The notes under the pieces were generated by a model. The model was given only the letters and a program-made list of their open reading frames with translations. It made no database searches and had not been told where the DNA came from. Positions 57,811 through 64,000 of a DNA stretch of 64,000 bases are shown piece by piece; position 1 is the stretch's first letter; each line of letters opens with the position of its first letter. The position numbers and the translations under genes were made by a program. The DNA is from Caenorhabditis remanei (Eukaryota; Nematoda; Chromadorea; Rhabditida; Rhabditidae): assembly GCF_010183535.1 (NCBI RefSeq), contig NC_071330.1, positions 2,213,717 through 2,277,716 of the forward strand, read 5' to 3'.

Positions 57811-59672
57811 TCAGACAGACGAAGAAATTGCACGATTGAGTACGTTGAGGTTGGCGAGCAATTGGGAGTACGAGGATGAGATTAGGCTCGTTTTGCGCGA
57901 TGGTGTCGACATATTTGCACTCATTGTGGGCGTGTCGAGTTTTGAGACGAATGAGATCAAGGAGGTGAACACCTGAAAAGACATTATGTATATGGATTCA
58001 ACAGTGCGTTTAGCTTTTGGCAACAATGCAGACTGGGACGCCTGCGACGCGTTTCTGGGTATCTAAGTTGGAGGAGTTGATAGCAAAGGTTTTTAGCAGA
58101 TAACGGACTCCAATGTGCTGGGGCTGAGCTAGCGCGCCTGCGGTGCGTTTCGAGATTGGAATCAGTCAAGGATATAACGGGATTACTACAGTAAGTGAAA
58201 ATATAGACTGGGGACGCGTTTGGCGCGTTTTGAAAACTTCAATTACAGAATCGGAGGCTAAACGAGACTGATTGAGATGATTGAGATGCATCAATTTTCT
58301 AGTTTTTAAGTTTTTTGGTATGTTATAGTACATAAATTTCGATTTGGGCTCAAAAACTCCTTGTGTTTTTGATGCAACATACTAAAATAAGTTCAGCAAA
58401 AATTTTAGCTATTGCCAGTTGAAAAATACCAATTTTGAGAGGATGTCTCGGTATTCTTGATTGACCAATAAAGAAAATTCTGTATGGACCATACAGATCA
58501 AAAGTAGAGCTTCATTTTTGTAGTTGTCAGCTTTTTTATACGGACACTCTATAGCAAGTTACAGGACGGCGAACTTTTTTCTCAAATTAACATATTTCAG
58601 TGCAAACCAGTGCGATTTTTGACCGTTTGAACTGTATTGTCCATACAAAAAAATTTTGTGGGTCAATCAGGAAAACGGGACATCCTCTCAAAATTGGTCA
58701 TTTTCAACTAAAAACAGCTAAAATTTATAAATTTTTAGTGTAAAACTCATTCTGCGAAATCGAAATTGATAGTCTTGCATTTTTCCAAACTGAATTTATC
58801 CAAAACGAAGAAACTTCAAAAATGCAAACATAAATGTTAACATACAAAAATTATTATTTTGTAATTTACAATTTTTGTGAACATACATACAGTACCGGAC
58901 AAAAAGATATCAACTTTGGCTGTTTTCAGTGGAAAATGACCAACTTCGAAAGTGTATTTCGGTGTCACCTGATTGTCTAATAAACTCAAGTTTATATGGG
59001 TTGGACAGAGCAAAAATAGTACATCATTTTAGTAGAAACTCATTACTTTTCACTTTGACAACCTATAACTTTCATGGTAGTGTCCCTACAAAAAAGTGGT
59101 CAACTACAAAAATGATGATCTATTTTTGCTCTGTCCAACCCATATAAATTTGTATTTGATGGACAACCAGTTAACACCGAAATACACTGTCAAAGTTGGT
59201 CATTTTCGACTGAAAACAGCCAAAGTTGATACCTTTTTGTCCGGTACTGTACCTATCTTAAGTTTTTAGGCTGATTAAAAAATCTCCATAAGTTTTGCAA
59301 AACTTTTCGGTCGGTAATACAGTGGCGAACTCTCAAATCCAACGTATTTCTCAATTTTTCTCCGATATTTTCGACCATTTGATTTTTGGACTATGGCTTT
59401 TATAATGCGGTTTGATCTTATCGCAGATCACCTGTTTTTAGAAAACGGTCAAAGTTCAGATTGTTAATTTTTTTTTCTGGGATTGCAAACTATTCATATG
59501 CCACAACATCACCATTATTACCTGTGGAAGTTCAATACTGAGTTGTTCTGCATTATACACGAAACTGCTGGATTTCAGCTGGTAGATTGAAGCAGAGAGT
59601 GAGTGGGAGGCGGCTACAATTTCAGAGAGCAATGATCGCACGGTTGGACATGACTCGGAGTAGTTGGGCATT
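57811..59672 (-). CDS. C-terminal two exons of an unidentified gene (continues right of window)
   Basis: Minus strand: exon 59672-59522 (acceptor TTTTCCAG, donor CAG|GTAATA) and terminal exon 57972-57811 (acceptor CTTTTCAG, TGA). They join in phase 0 and encode 103 residues: MPNYSESCPTVRSLLSEIVA, then SHSLSASIYQLKSSSFVYNA, then EQLSIELPQ, then VFTSLISFVSKLDTPTM and a Ser-rich tail ending in NVLNRAISSSV. The exon opens with a codon's third base, so an upstream exon exists; none could be placed up to 64000. The sequence looks helical with hydrophobic heptad-like spacing, perhaps a bundle of the FAT or talin kind, but no family was recognised. AATAAA at about 57766 on the minus strand supports a 3' UTR. 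Confidence 0.65.
58020..58230 (+). repeat. GGCGCACC-type motifs in the minus gene's last intron
   Basis: CTGGGACGCCTGCGACGCGT (58031), GCTAGCGCGCCTGCGGTGCG (58128) and CTGGGGACGCGTTTGGCGCG (58208), forward, antisense to the surrounding gene. Confidence 0.6.
58385..58745. repeat. Tc1-like palindrome without clear ends
   Basis: TACCAATTTTGAGAGGATGT on the left faces ACATCCTCTCAAAATTGGTC on the right, with TTTTTGTAGTTGTCAGCTTT between. It resembles 56520-56940 in plan but the terminal TIRs are eroded. Confidence 0.6.
58890..59249. mobile_element. Tc1-like palindromic MITE
   Basis: Ends CAGTACCGGACAAAAAGATA and GTTGATACCTTTTTGTCCGG then TACTG, flanked by TA at 58888-58889 and 59250-59251. Same family as 18288-18740 but shorter, and with better matched ends. 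Confidence 0.88.
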
Positions 59673-61400
59673 CTGGAAAATATAGTGTATTTTCAGATAT
59701 TAAAGTTTTGACATTAAGAATTATATTTCAGCAAAAGACTGTTTAGTGTGGATCGTTGTTAGGTACCGAAAAATTTGCAGGGCTTTTGAACTGGTGGCCT
59801 AGATTTACTTTATTTCAGGATTCTAGGCCATGTTTTTTTCCAAGATTTATAGCCCACCAAAACGAAGCCACGAGAAAGTTCTAGAAACTTTTTATTTATT
59901 TGGAAATTGCAGCGTTTCATAACTAGGCCATACTTTATACCACATTTTCAAATTTTTGATATTTTTCAGATAAAATCTAAATCTCCATTTTTGTAGTTGA
60001 CAATTTTTTTACTGCAAGACCTCTCCCTGGATTTCTGTACCTTTTCGAAATTACCGGAGAATATCGTTGTCACCGATTTTTCTAAAGCTGCAGTACCCCA
60101 AGGTATGTAGCTTCATTCATTTCCCTGATATCACATATTTGTGATTTCACAATAAACGTAAATTTACAGTAATTTATACGTTTTAGTGCCCCCAGACTGT
60201 CATGTTAGCTAGAAACGCGTCAAAGGTACCCCAGACTGTTCCATACCACTATTTATAAACTTCTTGAATATCTTTTGGCTGTAATGTACAATCAAAATGC
60301 GCCAAAAGTGCCACAGACACAATTTCTTCATAATTCTGGTGCACTTTCGGCGCATTTTGTGAATCTGAATGAATTGAAGAGGTGACAATCCAAAAGTTCC
60401 AACCATTTGGTATCAACAATATAGTCTGGCGCACCTTCGGCGCGTTTAGTGGATCTGAAGTAGTACTAAGGTGAACGAGGAGTTTTAGTGTCTCAGTGTT
60501 AACAAGACTATCTGGGGCGCCACTAGCGCGTTTTGTGAATCTGAATTGATTGGAGAGTATCCAAGAGTTCAGTATTCAACATTACAATCTGATGCGCCTT
60601 TGGCTGGTGCACCTTCGGCGCGTTTTTCTCATCGCTATTGGTTTAATTTGGTGTGCGGCTTCTCCTGAATCAGATTATTTGCCCATTGTTTCAGACCGCC
60701 CATCTTTTAAGCCATCCAAATCCCCACAACCCAACTTTATTAGCCATCTCCCATTGTCCATCCCTTAATTCTGACAAATTGCCCTTCCTTCCCCCCTCCG
60801 TGGGTGGGCTCTCTCCCCCATCAAATTAGCATGTCCGTATCTCTTGTATACACATACTTTCAAATCCGTTAATACCCTGCTACCCCTTGTCTACTAACTA
60901 AAACAAAACGTCTCGACAGACGGTTGCCTCTTTCCACAACAACAACACCCTCATTAGGTACACTTAGCACTCGAAAAGGGTGATGGCGAAGTGGCTAGAT
61001 TCAAATGGCCCCCAGTCGACCCTCGGGAGGAGGACAGCTCAATGAGCCCAATCACGTCTTCTTCTTCTTGTGCTCCGCCGAGAGCAGCACCAAGGGTGTC
61101 TTCTTTTGCTCCCTACCATCGATTGAAAGGGTCCGAGTAGTCACACGACAACATCTCCTTTTTCTTCTTTTTGCGAGCCAAGAAAAGAAGAAGAAGAAGA
61201 AGAAGAAGCAATTCCCTCGACTCCTCTCCTCTATTCTACACAACTTTTTTTCTTCTCGCGTCGCGTCGCGTGTGTGTATATGTGTGTATGTGTGTGCCCT
61301 AAGCCCCCCGCGCACGCCAGGGCACCGACGGACCATGAAAAAGTAGAAGTAGTGGGGGGAGGAGTGTGGACTGAGGGGAGTCTGAAATTTTTTTTTGGAC
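59673..61400. other. Intronic or intergenic DNA with repeats and a GC-rich stretch
   Basis: GGCCTAGATTTAC words at 59800, GGCGCACC-type motifs at 60210-60625, then from 60960 to 61340 a GC-richer stretch with GTGATGGCGAAGTGGCTAGA, an (AAG)n run near 61185-61208, and CGCGTCGCGTCGCGTGTGTG near 61258. No exon could be supported. Confidence 0.5.
60210..60625. repeat. GGCGCACC-type motif array, inverted then forward
   Basis: Inverted: AAACGCGTCAAAGGTACCCC (60213) and AAATGCGCCAAAAGTGCCAC (60295). Forward: CTGGTGCACTTTCGGCGCAT (60337), CTGGCGCACCTTCGGCGCGT (60426), CTGGGGCGCCACTAGCGCGT (60512) and CTGGTGCACCTTCGGCGCGT (60604). The orientation turns over in the middle. Confidence 0.7.
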
Positions 61401-61860
61401 TGGGTTAGGCTTAGGCTTATGGAGGTCCTTAGACTTAGGCATAGCCAAAATCTTAGGCTTAACTTCCTTGCAGATACTTAGGCTTAGCCTTAGTCATTTT
61501 CCCTTATAGCGGAATCTGAAATTTTCTAAATTTGTACTTCTCAAATGTTCGGGAATCTTAGGCTTAGGCGAAGCCGTATTTTCCGGATTTAGGGAAAGTT
61601 TAGGCTTGAGCAAAACTTTAGGCTTAGACTCAGTCTCTCTCAGTCTTTTAGGCTTAGGCTTAAGAGTCTGAAACATCGAAATCTGAATATTTGGGAATCT
61701 TATGCTTAGGCTTGGGTACCTTAGCCTTAAGGCTACTGAGGATCTTAGGCTTAGACTTGAGAATCCTGGAATTTTTGATTTTCAACATCTGAAACATTTT
61801 CAAAATTTAGGCTTAAGTTAGGCATAGCCGAGGGGGCTTAGGCTAAGCTGACCTTCAATG
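61400..61860 (+). repeat. Degenerate interstitial TTAGGC tract
   Basis: About sixteen TTAGGC hexamers, some in tandem (GGTTAGGCTTAGGCTTATGG, TTTTAGGCTTAGGCTTAAG), are scattered over 460 bp with TTAGACTTAGGCATAGCC-like decayed units. TTAGGC is the nematode telomere unit. Confidence 0.75.
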
Positions 61861-62706
61861 CTCAGAAAAGTCTCGAAAAGTCTGTATTTTCAGAAAAATT
61901 TCACGGAATTTCAGGCTCAACTGATCCCTTGGTCATCAACCAATCCTTAGAAACCCCAAAATCATTAATTTTCAACAGAATTGAGGCTTCTAGGATTGAC
62001 TTGCTCTGAAAAATCTAAACAAAAAAAGAAGTATAAAACGACTTAACCTTACCCTTGTCTATCTCAAAAAAAGCTCTGAGTATTACTAGGGGCCTCGAGT
62101 TCAAGGGGCATTCAAACAACATATCAACTCGGTTGGTATGTATATCGGTTGAGATAGTCGTTGAATACCGCTCGAAGTGAGGCCCAAACAAGGAGACATC
62201 TGGATAGACAGAGTCACAGATGGACTTGGAGAAGGGAGAAGAGGGGGACCCGAATAGGGGAAGGCGAAGAAAGACGGAATGAGATGGTGGTGTGTTGTGG
62301 GTCGCCAGTGGCAAGGGGGCGTGGCTTGAGAGGGGTGGGGGGAAACATAAAGACCCGCTATTTCTCTGGCACACCCTCCATGTCCCACATGGTCTCTCGT
62401 AATCGCGACAGCGCGATGGCGACGCCGCGCAGAAGCGGCAGATGGCGTAGAGTCGTCTGGAGAGTGTGTGTGTGACGGGCGGTCCCGTTGAGCAGATGGG
62501 CCGTTGGGGAGGGAGGAGAAGAAGAAGTGCTTCTGGTTGGTTGTGCGCGTATGGCCAAATGGGAAACGATCAATCATTTCCGGAGGAGGGCTTTTAGGGG
62601 GAAAGAGAAGAATGGGTCGCCCCGGGTTTAACGCTTGAAAGATTGAAAAGGAAATGAGTTGAGAGAGAGGAGAGGAGATTTTCTCTTTTCAGTCGTCATA
62701 TGGCGC

Positions 62707-62735
62707 CGGCTGAAAATATTTTATATTTTCAGCCG
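62707..62735. other. Perfect 13-bp hairpin
   Basis: CGGCTGAAAATAT, loop TTT, ATATTTTCAGCCG. No flanking duplication seen. Confidence 0.6.
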
Positions 62736-62890
62736 ACTCACGGGGAGATGGAATAACAAAAAACAAAATGGAGGGATTAGTGGAGTGGTCTCTGAGAATT
62801 AGTTCTTTTAGTTCTCAGGAACTAGTGGCCGAGTTTTTAAAGGATTTGGGATGTTAGGCCATCTTGAGAAAATTCCAAATCGCTATTTTT

Positions 62891-62989
62891 CAAACTTGTC
62901 AAAGCCTGGTTTCAAAAAAAGAAACAATTTTTGACATTTTTTCAAAAATATTCAAAAAAATTTGAAAATTGGCGACCTTGACAAATATG
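62891..62989. mobile_element. Small hAT-like MITE remnant
   Basis: Ends CAAACTTGTCAAAGCC and GACCTTGACAAATATG; flanks CTATTTTT (62883-62890) and CTATTTCC (62990-62997), 6/8. Only 99 bp. Confidence 0.55.
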
Positions 62990-63339
62990 CTATTTCCCTA
63001 TGTTTTTCTATTGGTTTTTGTGGAGAAATCGCTATTTTTAATACGGTGGCCTAGTTTCTTAAGAATTTGAGGTTCTCGGCCATCTGCTAAATCTCAATTT
63101 TAAACATTTTTAATTGGCAATCCTCTTTTTTCAACATTGTTCCAGTTTTGAAGATTCCCAAGGCTTTTGAACTAGTGGCCTAGATTCCTTCTATTTTAAG
63201 ATTCTAGGCCATGGCCTAACATTTCCACTGTTAGGGTTTTGCGGCCACCAAAACCAAGCCACGAGAAAAGTTTGAAAAAAATTGCTGATTTCTTGAAAAT
63301 TTTTAAAAAATTTCCGAAAGCTACAGTACCACAGGTAGG

Positions 63340-63840
63340 CGTCGATCATAAAGCGCCACTGGCGCCCCAGCCTATCTTTCTAGGTATTTTTCAACTGCTA
63401 CCCTTAATTAATCCGTTCTTCACCTGGGTTCTTAAAACGATCCCACAGCGCGCCAGTCAATTTTACCAATTGCAATAATGACTACCTAGCCAACCCCCAC
63501 CTGTCATCAGCTAATTTGGTTTCCATTTCAAAACGGACAGATGGCAAAAGGCGCCGAAGGCGCGCCAGCCACACAGAAACCATCTTTGTCAACAAAAAGG
63601 CGTCACTTCGACAAGCTACTGACGTACTAGCTGGGACCTCTTGGCTACCCGGATCCAAAAACGCGTCACAGGCACCCCAGCCTGCAAGACAATGAGCTAC
63701 TGAAATATAACACCTTTCTCACCGCATAAACCCCAAAGGCGCCCCAGCCACTCTGGGTAGCTAGTAGCTACCTGGTAACTGAATCCATTCGTGACATCGT
63801 GTACCTTCTAGAATGCGCCATCGGCGCCCCAGCCGTATGA
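63340..63840 (-). repeat. Inverted GGCGCC-type motif array
   Basis: AAAGCGCCACTGGCGCCCCA (63351), AAGGCGCCGAAGGCGCGCCA (63548), AAAACGCGTCACAGGCACCC (63658), CCCCAAAGGCGCCCCAGCCA (63732) and AATGCGCCATCGGCGCCCCA (63812), spaced 75-190 bp, all inverted. Confidence 0.7.
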
Positions 63841-64000
63841 ATTATGACTAGCTAGCCACCTGTCATCAGCTAATAATTGGTTTCCATTTAAAAAGGCCAC
63901 ACAGCCAGCAGACACACTTAATTCGTCATTCAACACGCTTCGTCTTGTATATTCAATGTGTGCATAATAAATCGGAGGAGTCAGGGGGGACACCTGTCGT

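Larger units (their letters stand above)
61861..64000. other. Right end: GA- and GC-rich DNA and repeats, no exon recognised
   Basis: A GC-richer block at 62180-62580 (GCGATGGCGACGCCGCGCAG), GA-rich DNA to 62690, a perfect hairpin at 62707-62735, GGCCTAGTTTC words to 63240 and inverted GGCGCACC-type motifs at 63340-63840. Some open frames exist in the GC-rich block, but none has codon or splice support. Confidence 0.5.

Noticed and set aside
57650..57976. Plus-strand open frame of 108 codons
   Set aside because: It is antisense to a terminal exon with better splice, stop and poly(A) evidence.
61180..61210. (AAG)n run as a functional element
   Set aside because: Simple microsatellite, common in nematode DNA.
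61494..61676. Lys/Pro-rich open frame of 60 codons
   Set aside because: It is a translation of the decayed TTAGGC tract on the minus strand.
62101..62577. Open frame of 158 codons in a GC-rich stretch, and its overlapping frames
   Set aside because: Low-complexity His/Pro/Ser/Arg composition, no splice sites or family match; open frames are expected in GC-rich DNA.

Overview
The window looks like nuclear DNA of a Caenorhabditis-type nematode. Genes are cut by short introns with TTTCAG acceptors and GTRAG donors. Genes sit inside introns of other genes, the DNA is AT-rich and packed with small inverted-repeat elements, and the protein families are typical of nematodes (expanded CK1-like kinases, small PTPs, MSP-like domains, mucins). 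The order of an SLC12 gene beside a Vps33 gene recalls, from memory, the C. elegans B0303 region; this was not searched. The species is not assigned.

Layout. 501-11310 (+): the last 12 visible exons of an SLC12 cation-chloride cotransporter whose 5' part lies left of the window. Its 4.5-kb intron (2851-7364) holds an antisense gene (3437-7226, -) for a multi-pass membrane protein with a probable C-terminal MSP-like fold. 12694-32823 (-): a complete eight-exon Vps33 gene, tail to tail with SLC12. It spreads 609 codons over 20 kb. Its 10-kb intron carries, antisense, a single-pass tyrosine phosphatase gene (14484-18150) and three tandem copies of an unrecognised intronless gene of 113-114 codons (19817-22753). 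Its 4.5-kb intron carries a CK1-like kinase gene (24575-27523). Divergent from Vps33 lies a secreted mucin gene (34585-42208, +) of about 2,364 residues, with 77 units of 15 residues followed by some 36 units of about 25 residues. From 42.3 kb rightwards the DNA is gene-poor. Only the last two exons of a minus-strand gene (57811-59672, continuing beyond the window) could be supported there; the rest is GA-rich, GC-rich and repeat-derived sequence with a few CRE-like sites.

Mobile DNA is the other main content. Many short elements have ends of the form CAGAGTTG, CATACTTG, CAGACTTG or CATAGTTG and 8-bp target duplications, as in hAT-type MITEs. One splits a tRNA-like gene, one sits across the end of another, and one has an empty site in a paralogous block. 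Tc1-like palindromes with TA duplications, long palindromes, a degenerate TTAGGC tract and arrays of a GGCGCACCTTTGACGCG motif fill introns and intergenic DNA.

How it fits together: two broadly used trafficking and transport genes act as hosts. Every recognisable nested gene is antisense to its host, and the nested families (MSP-like, CK1-like kinase, small PTP) are ones often expressed in nematode sperm. Expression cannot be read from the sequence.
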